This document shows, piece by piece, positions 8,675 through 18,175 of a DNA stretch of 64,000 nucleotides. The notes beneath the pieces were generated by a model. It saw only the letters and a list, made by a program, of their open reading frames with translations. It was not told the origin of the DNA and made no database searches. Source of the stretch: Halosolutus gelatinilyticus (GTDB taxonomy: Archaea > Halobacteriota > Halobacteria > Halobacteriales > Natrialbaceae); assembly GCF_023028105.1 (NCBI RefSeq), contig NZ_CP095491.1:558001-622000 (forward strand), read 5' to 3'. Within the stretch, counting starts at the first letter, position 1. Every line of letters starts with the position of its first letter. A program made the translations under genes and the position numbers.

Positions 8675-9769
8675 ATGGACGATCGAGTCAGGCGACACGC
8701 CGAAATTCTCGTCGACTACTGCACCGAAATCGGGCCCGACGATAACATTCTCGTTCGAGCGCCGGCCCCGGCGGAGGATCTCGTCGTCGCGCTGTACGAA
8801 CGGATCGGAAAGCGAGGCGCGCACCCGACGACCCAGTGGGTGAATCCGCGGGCCGGTCGCGCGTACGCTCGCGAGATGGATCCCGCGGATTTTCGCACGA
8901 AGGACCACCAACTCGCGGCGATGACCGAAACGGATGTCGTGATTCTCGTCAAGGCCACGAGAAACGTCGCCGAGACCGGCGATGTCGATCCGGAAAAAGG
9001 ACAGGCGGCGAGTCGCGCGAAACAGCCCATCGTGGAGAAGCGCCTCGATACGCGCTGGGTCATGACCGAACACCTCACGCCCGCTACCGCCCAGCAAGCG
9101 GAGATGAGTACCGAGGCGTGGACCGACTACGTGTACGGCGCGATCGATCGAGACTGGGAGGCCCAACGCGAGTTCCAGCAACAGCTAGTGGACGTTCTCG
9201 ACGAGGCTGATACCATCCGGATCGTCTCGGGCGACACCACCGACCTTCGCCTCTCCGTTGCCGGGATGCGGGCGGTAAACGATGCCGGCGAAACGAATCT
9301 CCCCGGCGGCGAGGTGTTTACCGCGCCGATTCCGGACTCCGTCGAGGGGACGGTCAGCTTCGATATGCCGGTGTACCGTCGCGGACGACCGATCCACGAC
9401 GTTCGGCTCACGTTCGACGCCGGGGAGGTCGTCGACTACGCTGCGAGCCGAAACGAGGAGGCGCTCGCGAGCATGCTTGAGACGGACGACGGCGCGCGTC
9501 GCGTCGGCGAACTCGGGATCGGGATGAACCGCGGCATCGATCGGTTCAGCGACACCATCCTCTTCGACGAGAAGATGGGCGACACCGTCCACGTCGCGCT
9601 CGGAAACGCGATCGAAGAGTGCGTTCCGGACGATCGGCTGTTTAACGATAGCGCGATCCACGCGGACATGCTCGTCGATATGAGCCGCAACTCGTTCGTC
9701 GAAGTCGACGGGGAGGTCGTCCAGCGAAACGGCACGTTCCGATTCGAAGACGGGTTCGCCGCCGCGTGA
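8675..9769 (+). CDS. M29-family aminopeptidase (AmpS/PepS type)
   Basis: A 364-residue metallo-aminopeptidase. The C-terminal half carries the M29 ligand pattern: a glutamate in GELGIGMNRGIDRFSDTILF to FDEKMGDTVHVALGNAIEE, and a histidine-aspartate site in DSAIHADMLVDMS. Members release N-terminal residues and bind two divalent cations. The frame could be opened 13 codons earlier at TTG 8636, but ATG 8675 (MDDRVRRHAEILVDYC) aligns better with the family start. A NUDIX gene follows 25 bases downstream and may be co-transcribed. Confidence 0.9.
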   Translation: MDDRVRRHAEILVDYCTEIGPDDNILVRAPAPAEDLVVALYERIGKRGAHPTTQWVNPRAGRAYAREMDPADFRTKDHQLAAMTETDVVILVKATRNVAETGDVDPEKGQAASRAKQPIVEKRLDTRWVMTEHLTPATAQQAEMSTEAWTDYVYGAIDRDWEAQREFQQQLVDVLDEADTIRIVSGDTTDLRLSVAGMRAVNDAGETNLPGGEVFTAPIPDSVEGTVSFDMPVYRRGRPIHDVRLTFDAGEVVDYAASRNEEALASMLETDDGARRVGELGIGMNRGIDRFSDTILFDEKMGDTVHVALGNAIEECVPDDRLFNDSAIHADMLVDMSRNSFVEVDGEVVQRNGTFRFEDGFAAA

Positions 9770-9794
9770 TCGAAACCGACAACGGGAGTGCGAG

Positions 9795-10286
9795 ATGAGC
9801 GTCACATTCGATCCCGAGATCCCCAGAGAACGGCAGACGATCCGACTTCCCGAACCGAAACTCGCGCGGTTTCGCGACTGGGCGATCGAGGGCACCGGCC
9901 TGACAACCGCGGCCCGCGTCTCAGATCCCGACGGGCGGATCGCCCTCGTCGAGAACCGGTGGTCCGACGGCTGGATACTGCCCGGCGGCGGCGTCGAACC
10001 CGGCGAGGAGCCGATCGACACGGCGCGACGCGAGGTCCGCGAGGAAACCGGCCTGGCGGCGACGATCGACGACCCGATCCTCGTCGTCGATCAGACGTAC
10101 GTCTCCGAGCGCGACGGCGAGGAGCGGCTTTCGGCCCGGTACGTCGTCTACGCCGCTCGGGCCGAGGGGACGATCCCGGAGGCCGATAGACTGGGCGTCA
10201 CCGACGGCGAAATCGCGGCGGCGCGCTGGTTCGAAATGCTTCCCGAGGACCTCCACGACGGCGACCTGCTGCGCCCGTATCTGTAG
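9795..10286 (+). CDS. NUDIX hydrolase
   Basis: A 163-residue protein with one clear Nudix box, GGGVEPGEEPIDTARREV continuing REETGL, which matches Gx5Ex7REUxEExGU. It would hydrolyse a nucleoside diphosphate linked to another group. The substrate is unknown, since the region outside the box is not diagnostic. It lies 25 bases after the aminopeptidase gene and ends 30 bases before the end of the converging aldolase gene. Confidence 0.9.
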   Translation: MSVTFDPEIPRERQTIRLPEPKLARFRDWAIEGTGLTTAARVSDPDGRIALVENRWSDGWILPGGGVEPGEEPIDTARREVREETGLAATIDDPILVVDQTYVSERDGEERLSARYVVYAARAEGTIPEADRLGVTDGEIAAARWFEMLPEDLHDGDLLRPYL

Positions 10287-10316
10287 GACCGTCGTTGGAT
10301 CTGCGCCCTCGACGGC

Positions 10317-10958
10317 TCACTGCCCGTACGATTCGAACTTCTCGATCACCGTCTCGAGTTGGTCGTCCGTGAGCGTCTCCGGTTCGAGGCCGGCCGATCG
10401 CGCCTCCAGATAGATTCGGGCGAGGCTCTCGACGTGAATCGTATTTTCGAGGGCGGTTTCGAGATCCAGTGCGGTGACGACGAGGCCGTGGTTCTCGATG
10501 AACGAGGCGGTCGAATCGGCCCCGTCCATCGCGGTCACGATGTTCTCGGCGAGTTCGTCGGTACCGTAGGGGGCGTACTCGGCGACCGGGACGCGCTTGC
10601 CGACCGCGACGATCATGTAGTGGATCGGCGGCAGCGGCTCGTGTGCGATCGCCAGCGTCGTCGACCACGGCGAGTGGGTGTGGACGATCGCGCCGACCTC
10701 CTCGCGCCGGTAGATGGCGGCGTGCATCGGCACCTCGCTGCTGGGCGCCATCCGGCCGTCGCGCCGGTCGCCGTCGACGCCGACCACGGGCACGTCCTCG
10801 GCGCCGAAACTGTCGTACGGAACGCCGGTGGGCGTGATCGCGAAGGCGTCTCCGTCGCGGCCGTCGCGGACGCTGAGGTTCCCCGTGCGACCGGGGGTGA
10901 GCGTCGCGAGTTCCGAGGCGTGCGCGACGACCGCCCGGCGTTCGTCTTCGAGAATCAT
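10317..10958 (-). CDS. Class II aldolase/adducin-family sugar-phosphate aldolase
   Basis: A 213-residue protein of the FucA/RhaD/AraD family. It shows the TGNLSVR motif near the N-terminus, the substrate-loop segment [11 protein letters not shown] (catalytic glutamate), the zinc ligands in IVHTHSPWS, and a third histidine in ENHGLVV. Members split or epimerise fuculose-, rhamnulose- or ribulose-phosphates, and some act on methylthioribulose phosphate; the substrate here is open. A HAD phosphatase gene starts the same strand 46 bases upstream, so the pair likely forms one transcription unit. Confidence 0.88.
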   Translation of the reverse strand: MILEDERRAVVAHASELATLTPGRTGNLSVRDGRDGDAFAITPTGVPYDSFGAEDVPVVGVDGDRRDGRMAPSSEVPMHAAIYRREEVGAIVHTHSPWSTTLAIAHEPLPPIHYMIVAVGKRVPVAEYAPYGTDELAENIVTAMDGADSTASFIENHGLVVTALDLETALENTIHVESLARIYLEARSAGLEPETLTDDQLETVIEKFESYGQ

Positions 10959-11004
10959 CGGATCGCCTCCGAAGCACGTACCGGCGTACTCGAATTCGCC
11001 GCGC

Positions 11005-11715
11005 TCATGCGACCACCTCCGTCAGGTCGGCGAAGGCGTCGATCCGGTGATCCGGTTCGCGATCGCCCGCGAGCGACGCGCCGTCGACGTCGTCCTCCGG
11101 ATCGAACAGCACCGTCTCCAGGCCGACCGCGTTCGCGCCGGCGATGTCGGCGTCGACGTTGTCGCCGACCATCACCGCCTCCGACGCGCGCCGATCGAGC
11201 CGCGCAAGCGGGAGCGTGAACATAACCGAGCCCGGTTTCTCCCGGCCCGTCTCCTCGGAGGTCAACAGCAGATCGACGTGTTCCTCGATTCCCAGCCTCT
11301 CGAGTTTCGCGAGCTGGATGCGCGTGGTGAGGTTCGTCACGATCCCGACGTCGATTCCCGCCGCCCGAAGCGCGGAGAGGGTCTCCTCGACGTCCGGGTA
11401 GGGCGACATCTCGTCCAGGTAGGCGCTCCAGAACGCCTCGCCGATCGCCCTGGCGTCGCCGGGTCTGGCCGTCCCCGCGTGCATCTCGAGTCCGCGCTTG
11501 AAGTAGAGAAACCGCTCGTGGCTCGCGGCCGTCCCCGGAACGTCGCGTTTGACGGCGCGGCGGCCCGCCTGGTAGAGCGATTCGAACCCGTCGCGATCGA
11601 ACTCGTACCCCAGGTCGCGGGCTCGGTTCCACGCGGCCTCCTTCGCCGCCTCGTTGCAGGGCGCGTACGGATAGAGCGTGTCGTCGAGGTCGAAGAACGC
11701 AGCCTCGATTGGCAT
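11005..11715 (-). CDS. HAD-superfamily hydrolase
   Basis: A 236-residue haloacid-dehalogenase-fold phosphatase. The nucleophile motif is [11 protein letters not shown] close to the N-terminus, motif II is VTNLTT, the motif III lysine is in [10 protein letters not shown], and motif IV is [12 protein letters not shown]. The start at 11715 ([15 protein letters not shown]) was chosen over an upstream ATG at 11805, because family members begin just before motif I. It likely removes phosphate from a small metabolite and sits upstream of the class II aldolase, perhaps in the same pathway. Confidence 0.9.
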   Translation of the reverse strand: MPIEAAFFDLDDTLYPYAPCNEAAKEAAWNRARDLGYEFDRDGFESLYQAGRRAVKRDVPGTAASHERFLYFKRGLEMHAGTARPGDARAIGEAFWSAYLDEMSPYPDVEETLSALRAAGIDVGIVTNLTTRIQLAKLERLGIEEHVDLLLTSEETGREKPGSVMFTLPLARLDRRASEAVMVGDNVDADIAGANAVGLETVLFDPEDDVDGASLAGDREPDHRIDAFADLTEVVA

Positions 11716-11947
11716 ACACTGTCGTGTGCCGCGGAGCAGGAAACCAGTATCGGTGCTGACACTGCGGCTCGGACGATCGGATGAGTCACTGCCCGATACC
11801 GTCACGCCGCCGGGAACCGACGCTGTCTCCAGTTCGATGCACTGTCGGAGGAATCTGAGAGAAAGTAGATGGTAATGCCGCGCGTAAAGTACGTGACTCT
11901 CTCGGGAACGGGCGATCCGCTGGTTCTGCGCGAGTCAGGAGCATACT

Positions 11948-13588
11948 ATGGGAACAGACGAACGGGTGGATGCAAGTGAATCGGGCCGACTTGAACAGCC
12001 CGCCGCGCCGTCGCGGTGGAGTCCGTGGCGGTTCCGACAGCGATCGTGGGTCACCGACGAGAATCGGAAGTGGTGGGTCGTCCTGGCGACCGGGCTGGCG
12101 ATGGTGCTGGTCACCGTCGACTTCAACGGCATCACGGTCGCGCTCCCGACGATCGGTCGGGACCTCGACACCTCGACGACGGGGCTGCAGTGGACCGTCA
12201 ACGCCTACCTCCTGAGTTTCGCGGCGTCGATGGTGGCCTTCGGCCGGCTGGCCGACATCTTCGGCCGGCGCAAAGTGCTCCTCCTCGGAATCGGTATCTT
12301 CACCAGCGCGTCCGCACTGTGCGGGTTCGCCCAGACCGACTGGTGGCTGATCTCGGCCCGGATCGTACAGGGCGTCGGCGCCGCGGGCTTCTTCGCGGCC
12401 TCTCTGCCGATCGTCAGCAACGCCTTCCCGTCGGAAGAACGCGCCAGAGGCATCGCGATGTGGGCCGCCGTCAGTGGGGTGGGCCTGGCGATCGGCCCGC
12501 TCGTCGGCGGATTCCTCACCGAGTCGCTCTCGTGGCGGTGGTTCTTCTTCTTCAACGTCCCGGTCGCCGTCATCACGGTGATCCTCACGCTGGCGGTCGT
12601 CAGCGAATCCCGCGACGACTCCGTCGCAGACCACGTCGATATACCCGGCCTGGTGACCGTCACCGCCGGCCTCGCGGCGCTGGTGCTTGGCATCCAGCAG
12701 AGCGACACGTTCGGCTGGACGTCGCCGATCGTGATCGGCGCGCTGGTCGCCGCGGCGATCCTGCTCGGACTGTTCGCGGCGATCGAGTTTCGCGTTCGCG
12801 ATCCGCTGATCGACCTCGAACTGTTCGCCGATCGCAGCTACCTGGGCGCGAACACCGTCGGCTTCACGGCGAACTTCGGCTGCGGCGCGCTGCTGTTCTT
12901 CCTCACGCTCTACCTCCAGAACGTGCTGGGATACTCGCCCCTGAACGCGGGGCTCGTCTTCCTCGCGTTCACCGTGCCGCTGGTGATCTTCGAGACGAAA
13001 TCGAGCGCGATCTCCGCCTGGATCGGCTCGCGGCGATCGATGGCCGGCGGCATGACCCTGATGGCGGCGTCGTTCGCGCTGCTCGCCCTCCTGTCGCCGA
13101 CGAGCGGGCTGACGTTCGTCGTCGTCGCGCTCGCGATCCAGGGCGTCGGCCTGGGCGTCGCCTACTCCGTCTCGAGCACGGCGGGGATGGACGCCGTTCC
13201 GGACGCCAAGGCCGGCGCGGCCTCCGGTATCCTGGGAATGATCCGAATCCTGGGCGTCGTCTTCGGCGTCGCGATCGGCGGCGCACTGTTCAAGGCGCTC
13301 GAATCCCGGCGGCTCGCGTCGTTACTCGCCGACGCCGGCGCCGGGCTCGGCGCGTCCGAGCGGACCGAGATCCGCGGACTGCTCTCGGGCTCGAGCGCCG
13401 CCGAGGCGAAGGTCCGCCAGCTCTCCCCGGAAGTCGCCGGCCAGGTCGAGGAGATCGTGCGCGAGGCGTTCGTCTACGGCTTCGACGGCGCGATGGTGCT
13501 GTGTGCGATCGTTGCGATCGTCGGCATCGCAGGCGCGCTACTGGTGGCCGAAGACGATCCGGAGTCGGAGCGCTCCGACTCCGACTGA
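11948..13588 (+). CDS. MFS exporter, DHA2 (EmrB/QacA) type
   Basis: A 546-residue membrane protein with about 14 predicted helices. It has the MFS loop motif GRLADIFGRRKVLLLGI between helices 2 and 3 and the antiporter motif region GLAIGPLVGGFLTESLSWRW in helix 5. An acidic tail ends ESERSDSD. DHA2 members are proton-coupled drug or metabolite exporters. It is divergent from the HAD gene with about 230 bases between, and I see no dedicated regulator beside it. Confidence 0.92.
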   Translation: MGTDERVDASESGRLEQPAAPSRWSPWRFRQRSWVTDENRKWWVVLATGLAMVLVTVDFNGITVALPTIGRDLDTSTTGLQWTVNAYLLSFAASMVAFGRLADIFGRRKVLLLGIGIFTSASALCGFAQTDWWLISARIVQGVGAAGFFAASLPIVSNAFPSEERARGIAMWAAVSGVGLAIGPLVGGFLTESLSWRWFFFFNVPVAVITVILTLAVVSESRDDSVADHVDIPGLVTVTAGLAALVLGIQQSDTFGWTSPIVIGALVAAAILLGLFAAIEFRVRDPLIDLELFADRSYLGANTVGFTANFGCGALLFFLTLYLQNVLGYSPLNAGLVFLAFTVPLVIFETKSSAISAWIGSRRSMAGGMTLMAASFALLALLSPTSGLTFVVVALAIQGVGLGVAYSVSSTAGMDAVPDAKAGAASGILGMIRILGVVFGVAIGGALFKALESRRLASLLADAGAGLGASERTEIRGLLSGSSAAEAKVRQLSPEVAGQVEEIVREAFVYGFDGAMVLCAIVAIVGIAGALLVAEDDPESERSDSD

Positions 13589-13794
13589 TCGCGCCCGTCG
13601 TCGAAGCTGCCGGCGTGTCCGGGTTCGTCGAGGGTGCCGGGGGCATTCGCGGCGTTCAAAACGGGATTTACGACTCAACCAATAGTCTGACAGACGACGG
13701 CGATCGGCTGTACGACGCGTACTGCCGCTGACCCCGCCTTGAAACCGCGATCGGGTCCTCGCGACCGATCGCCGGACGCCGTTCCATCACAATG

Positions 13795-13802
13795 TTTTTA
13801 TC
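13795..13802 (+). promoter_or_regulatory. TATA-like box of the thrS transcription unit
   Basis: TTTTTATC lies 29 bases (centre to A of ATG) before the 13-codon leader reading frame at 13828, which is the spacing of leaderless haloarchaeal promoters. No comparable box stands near the thrS ATG at 13993. The transcript therefore probably carries a leader of about 165 nt. Confidence 0.6.
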
Positions 13803-13827
13803 CCGGTCGAGACTACGCGTATCCACG

Positions 13828-13869
13828 ATGGTAGGTGTCCGCTTTACAGGGGCTCTCGCCCGCTTCTAA
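13828..13869 (+). CDS. Possible 13-residue leader peptide upstream of thrS
   Basis: The short frame encodes MVGVRFTGALARF and stops at TAA 13867-13869. It begins exactly where transcription is expected to start, so it would be translated from the 5' end of the message. A nine-base inverted repeat (13830-13838 with 13873-13881) closes over the frame and takes in its start codon. It contains only one threonine codon (ACA), so it is not a classical amino-acid-rich attenuator. That it is made, and that it regulates thrS, are inferences. Confidence 0.4.
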   Translation: MVGVRFTGALARF

Positions 13870-13881
13870 CTCACACCTACC
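13830..13881 (+). promoter_or_regulatory. Hairpin in the thrS leader
   Basis: GGTAGGTGT (13830-13838) is perfectly complementary to ACACCTACC (13873-13881) across a 34-base loop. A small GGGC/GCCC stem can form inside the loop. The outer stem overlaps the start of the leader peptide, so translation of that peptide and folding exclude each other. Confidence 0.5.
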
Positions 13882-13992
13882 GCTCGCTGTGTTCCGATCG
13901 ACCCACGGCGAAGCGGCGCGCGCGACCCGCCTACCGAACTTCTCACCGAAGTTCCCAGATCGATCACGTTCACGCAACTCACAGCCATAGCT

Positions 13993-15942
13993 ATGTCAGA
14001 ATCAGAGTCAGACTCACAGGAGCAGATCGCGGTCGTACTGCCGGACGGATCGGAACTCGCCGTCGACGCCGACGCGACGGTCGAGGATTGCGCCTACGAG
14101 ATCGGCCCCGGGCTCGGACGCGACACCGTCGCCGGCAAACTCGACGGCGAACTCGTCGCCAAGGAGCAGCCGGTCTACGACGGCGCGAAGCTCGAAATCG
14201 TCACGGACCAGTCCGACGAGTACCTCGAAGTCATGCGCCACTCCGCGGCCCACTGTCTCGCACAGGCCGTCGAACGCCACTACGACGACGTCGACCTGGC
14301 GATCGGCCCGCCGACGGACGAGGGCTTCTACTACGACTTCGACAACCTCGACGTCGACGAGGAGGACCTCGCGGCTCTCGAAGACGAGATCGAAGAGATC
14401 ATCGCGGCGGACTACGAGATCGAGCGCGAGGAGGTCTCGATCGAGGAGGCCGAAGAGCGCCTCGCGGACGAACCGTACAAACTCGAACTCCTGGAGGAGT
14501 TCGCCGACGAGAACGAGACCGTCTCGTTCTACAAACAGGGTGAGTGGGAGGACCTCTGTGCCGGCCCGCACGTCGACTCGACGGGCGATATCGGCGCCGT
14601 CGAACTGCTCGAGATCGCGGGCGCCTACTGGCGCGGCGACGAGGAAAACCCCATGCAGACGCGGATCTACGGCACCGCGTTCGAGGACGAGAGCGATCTC
14701 GAGGCGTTCCTCGAGCGCAAACGCGAGGCCGAGCAGCGCGATCATCGACGGATCGGCAACGAGATGAATCTGTTCTCGATCCAGGACGTCACCGGCCCCG
14801 GCCTCCCGCTGTACCATCCGCCTGGGAAGACGATCCTGAAGGAACTCGAAGACTTCGTGGAGGACCTCAATCAGGACGCGGGCTACGACTACGTCGAGAC
14901 GCCCCACGTCTTCAAGACCGACCTCTGGCACCGATCGGGCCACTACGAGAACTACCAGGACGACATGTTCATCTTCGACGTGGGCGACGACGAGTTCGGC
15001 CTGAAGCCGATGAACTGTCCCGGCCACGCCGCCATCTTCCAGGACCAGTCCTGGTCGTACCGCGACCTGCCGATCCGCTACGCCGAGAACGGGAAGGTCT
15101 ACCGCAAGGAGCAACGCGGCGAACTCTCCGGCCTCTCGCGCGTCTGGGCGTTCACGATCGACGACGGCCACCTGTTCATCCGGCCCGACCAGATCCAGAG
15201 CGAGGTCGAGCAGATCATGGACATGATCACGGACGTGCTCGACACGTTCGACCTCGAGTACGAGATGGCCCTCGCGACCAGACCCGAGAAGAGCGTCGGC
15301 AGCGACGAGATCTGGGAGCGGGCGGAGGCGCAACTCGAGTCCGTCCTCGAAGCTCGCGACCACGACTACGAGATCGAGGAGGGCGACGGCGCCTTCTACG
15401 GTCCGAAGATCGACTTCGCGTTCGAGGACGCGATCGGCCGCTCGTGGGACGGCCCGACGGTCCAACTCGACTTCAACATGCCCGAGCGGTTCGACCTCTC
15501 CTACGTGGGCGAGGACAACGAGGAGCACCGCCCGGTCATGATCCACCGCGCGCTGTACGGCAGCTACGAGCGGTTCTTCATGATGCTCATCGAGCACTAC
15601 GAGGGCCGCTTCCCGCTGTGGCTCGCGCCCGAACAGCTCCGCGTGTTGCCGATCTCGGACGATAACCTGGCGTACGCGCGCGAAATCGCCGCCGAGTTCG
15701 ACGACTTCCGCGTCGAGGTCGACGATCGCGACAGCACCTTGGAGCGGAAGATCCGGGCGGCCCACGACGATCGGGTTCCCTACCAGATCATCGTCGGTGA
15801 CAACGAGGAGGACGCGGGGAACATCTCGGTCCGCGATCGCTTCGAAGACCAGGAGTACGACGTGTCGATCGAGGATTTCAAGGAGCACCTCGAAACCGAG
15901 CGCGACGAGCAGCGGACGCAGCCGGACTTCCTGCAGGACTGA
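13993..15942 (+). CDS. thrS: Threonyl-tRNA synthetase
   Basis: A 649-residue class II synthetase that charges tRNA-Thr. Domains in order are an N-terminal TGS domain (to about 65), the editing domain with [16 protein letters not shown] (HxxxH near residue 80) and a second zinc-like site [11 protein letters not shown], the catalytic core with MNCPGHA and the motif 2 segment [17 protein letters not shown], and an anticodon-binding domain starting near [14 protein letters not shown]. It is the bacterial-type layout with TGS and tRNA-SAD domains. It is expressed from a promoter 190 bases upstream through a structured leader. Confidence 0.96.
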   Translation: MSESESDSQEQIAVVLPDGSELAVDADATVEDCAYEIGPGLGRDTVAGKLDGELVAKEQPVYDGAKLEIVTDQSDEYLEVMRHSAAHCLAQAVERHYDDVDLAIGPPTDEGFYYDFDNLDVDEEDLAALEDEIEEIIAADYEIEREEVSIEEAEERLADEPYKLELLEEFADENETVSFYKQGEWEDLCAGPHVDSTGDIGAVELLEIAGAYWRGDEENPMQTRIYGTAFEDESDLEAFLERKREAEQRDHRRIGNEMNLFSIQDVTGPGLPLYHPPGKTILKELEDFVEDLNQDAGYDYVETPHVFKTDLWHRSGHYENYQDDMFIFDVGDDEFGLKPMNCPGHAAIFQDQSWSYRDLPIRYAENGKVYRKEQRGELSGLSRVWAFTIDDGHLFIRPDQIQSEVEQIMDMITDVLDTFDLEYEMALATRPEKSVGSDEIWERAEAQLESVLEARDHDYEIEEGDGAFYGPKIDFAFEDAIGRSWDGPTVQLDFNMPERFDLSYVGEDNEEHRPVMIHRALYGSYERFFMMLIEHYEGRFPLWLAPEQLRVLPISDDNLAYAREIAAEFDDFRVEVDDRDSTLERKIRAAHDDRVPYQIIVGDNEEDAGNISVRDRFEDQEYDVSIEDFKEHLETERDEQRTQPDFLQD

Positions 15943-16040
15943 GCCCCTCTCGATCTTCTTCGTCCGCACCTATCTTCTGAGGGCAGATTTGTATCGTTCA
16001 GTACGGCAAGATATTTACAATATATCTCTGAACTGATCGT

Positions 16041-16726
16041 ATGTCCTCCTGTCAGCCCTCGAGACGCGACTTGCTCAGAACGGGGCTCGCGATGTCCTGT
16101 CTGGTCCTCGCCGGCTGTGCCGCCGATTCGACAGTCGGGCCGAACGAGAGTCCGATTCCGAGGGTCCCGAGGGTCCCGAAGATCGCATCTCGAATCCCGA
16201 GACCGCGTCGATCCGCGGAGATCCCGACGCGCCGCTCGTTCGGGTCTCGACCGAGGATGTCGACGCCGACGAAACCGACGACCCTCACGATGCCGACCAG
16301 GAACCCGACGACCTCCTCGTGTTGACCGACTCCGCAGACGTGGACGCTCTCGAGTACGACCGCGACCGCGATGGAAGCGACGACGTCCGCGAGTTGCTTG
16401 CGGCGACAGCCTTCGAAGCGGAGTCCGTGCTCGTCTATCAAGCGCGCGTCAGCGAGTGTTACGAACGGCGCCTCGAGTACGTCGACGCCGGAACGGACCG
16501 GTTCGGCCTCCAGTTCTGTCAGGTCGAGCGAGACGCATCAGTTGCCTGCGAGGTCGATCGCGAGCAACTGCAAGCGACGTTCGTCAGAGTGCCGGTCGCA
16601 TACGAGGATACTCTGTCCGAGTGGAGCGTCGGCGACAGTTCGTCATGCAGAACGAACAGTACGAGTGACGACGGAGACGAAAGCGAAGCCGAAAACGACA
16701 CCGCGAACGCGGAGGACGACGAATGA
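16041..16726 (+). pseudogene. Lipoprotein gene with a 2-base frameshift, coupled to the next gene
   Basis: The N-terminus (SRRDLLRTGLAMSCLVLAGC) is a twin-arginine lipoprotein signal with lipobox LAGC. The frame is lost at about 16147 in AACGAGAGTCC. Dropping one AG repeat unit restores a continuous acidic protein (SDSEGPEGPEDRISNPETAS onward) to the TGA at 16724-16726. The C-terminal part holds cysteines in RVSECYERR and LQFCQVERD and ends in an acidic tail. The stop overlaps the start of the next lipoprotein by four bases (ATGA). The product would have about 228 residues and no family that I recognise. It may be true slippage decay or a sequencing error. Confidence 0.6.
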
Positions 16727-18033
16727 CGCGACTCGAGCGACGAACGCTGCTCGGGGCGATCGGCACGGGAGCCCTCGGCGCCACTGCGGGTTGTCTGGAT
16801 TTCGGGTTCCTCGAATCCGACGAACCCAGTCGACAGTTCGACGCCGACGAACTCGGACCGATTCTCGTGATGGACGTACCGGACGTCGTCCGGCCAGCGC
16901 CGGTGCAGCCGAGCGAGACGGCCGTCGAGGACGCCCGCGACCGGCTCGACGACCTAATTGCCACCGTTCCGGATCCGCTTTCAGTTGGCGACGTCCCGAA
17001 CGAGGCCGTCCGAAGGGAGATCAATCGAAGACGCGAGGCAGCGCGCAGCGGACGCAAGTCGGTTGCAGAGTCGCCGGATCGGTTTCGGACCCTTCAACGG
17101 AGCATACGCGTACGCGCGCATGCCGGCGAAGCGGCGGCCGCGTTCGAAGCGGTCGCGGGCGAACGGTCCCGCGCGACCGTCGAATCCGAGCGGGACGAGA
17201 TCCGAACGCGGCTCGAGCGACGGCGACGCGCCGTCGACCACGTCGGCGACCGGATTCAGCGAACGCTGCTACTCGAGTACCGGCTCGAGTACGAGCTAGC
17301 CCTGGCGGAGGATCGACTCGACGACGATCCGTCCAACGGCACGACTGGTGCCCTCGCCGTCGGGGAGATCGGCGGCGCCGTCGAGCGGGCCCGCGCGGCG
17401 GTCTCGTTCGGCGAGGTACTCGAGCGCCGACACGAGACGCGACTCGAGGACCGGCGATCGTTCGCCGATCGGTTCGAAACCGCGCTCGAGCGGTCGCTCG
17501 AATCGATCGACGCGGCGGACGTTCCGGACGAATCGACCGAACCGGCGGACCTGGTCGAGGCCGACGTCTCGGACACGTTCGCCGAACGGGTAGCACTCGA
17601 GGGGGCGATTCCGTTCGTGAACGCGGCCGAGTGGACGACCGAGGCCGCATCGAACGGGGAGACGGCAACGGCCCTCTGGAACGCCTGCGCGTTCGAACGC
17701 GACCGACGTGCGTTCGAGACGATACGCGACCGGATCGAAGACGGTGCTCACCGATCCCTCGAGTCGGTCGACGACGTCCGCGAAGTCCGCGAATCCGCGC
17801 TCGAGTCCGCGGCCGACGTTCCGTTCGAACCCGACGATCCGTCGCTCGGCGGAGATTTCCTCGCGTACGGCTACGAACAGCTCGGACGCATCGACGATCG
17901 GATCCGGGAGACGATCGGCGACGACTGGCAAACGGGCCTGTCCAGCGAGTACACAGATTACGTCGTGATCGGCGCACAACTCGGGGCGTTGCCCGAGGCC
18001 GTCGCCGTTCTCGAGGATCGCCTCGGCGAGTAG
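16723..18033 (+). CDS. Tat-exported lipoprotein, helical, function unknown
   Basis: A 436-residue protein with signal RRTLLGAIGTGALGATAGC, a twin-arginine motif followed by a lipobox (TAGC) at residues 21-24. The mature part is rich in Arg, Asp and Glu and is predicted to be mostly alpha-helical, with long charged helices and no cysteine cluster. It is translationally coupled (ATGA overlap) to the broken lipoprotein upstream, so the two probably worked together at the outer face of the membrane. I do not recognise a family. Confidence 0.75.
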   Translation: MTRLERRTLLGAIGTGALGATAGCLDFGFLESDEPSRQFDADELGPILVMDVPDVVRPAPVQPSETAVEDARDRLDDLIATVPDPLSVGDVPNEAVRREINRRREAARSGRKSVAESPDRFRTLQRSIRVRAHAGEAAAAFEAVAGERSRATVESERDEIRTRLERRRRAVDHVGDRIQRTLLLEYRLEYELALAEDRLDDDPSNGTTGALAVGEIGGAVERARAAVSFGEVLERRHETRLEDRRSFADRFETALERSLESIDAADVPDESTEPADLVEADVSDTFAERVALEGAIPFVNAAEWTTEAASNGETATALWNACAFERDRRAFETIRDRIEDGAHRSLESVDDVREVRESALESAADVPFEPDDPSLGGDFLAYGYEQLGRIDDRIRETIGDDWQTGLSSEYTDYVVIGAQLGALPEAVAVLEDRLGE

Positions 18034-18175
18034 CCGATAGTCGATCGTCAGTTCGACGCGTGCTCGCCGGTAGTCAGTCGAGCGCGCGACCGTCTCGAGA
18101 CAACCACACTTGTGGCTATCTTTCCCACACTTTACGATCGAAATACCCATACTTGCGGAATCGTGCATAGCTAGT

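Noticed and set aside
14014-15969. Very long open frame on the - strand opposite thrS
   Set aside because: It is the reverse shadow of thrS: rich in Val, Leu, Arg and Asp with no motif, while thrS has complete catalytic motifs. GC-rich haloarchaeal genes commonly give long antisense frames.
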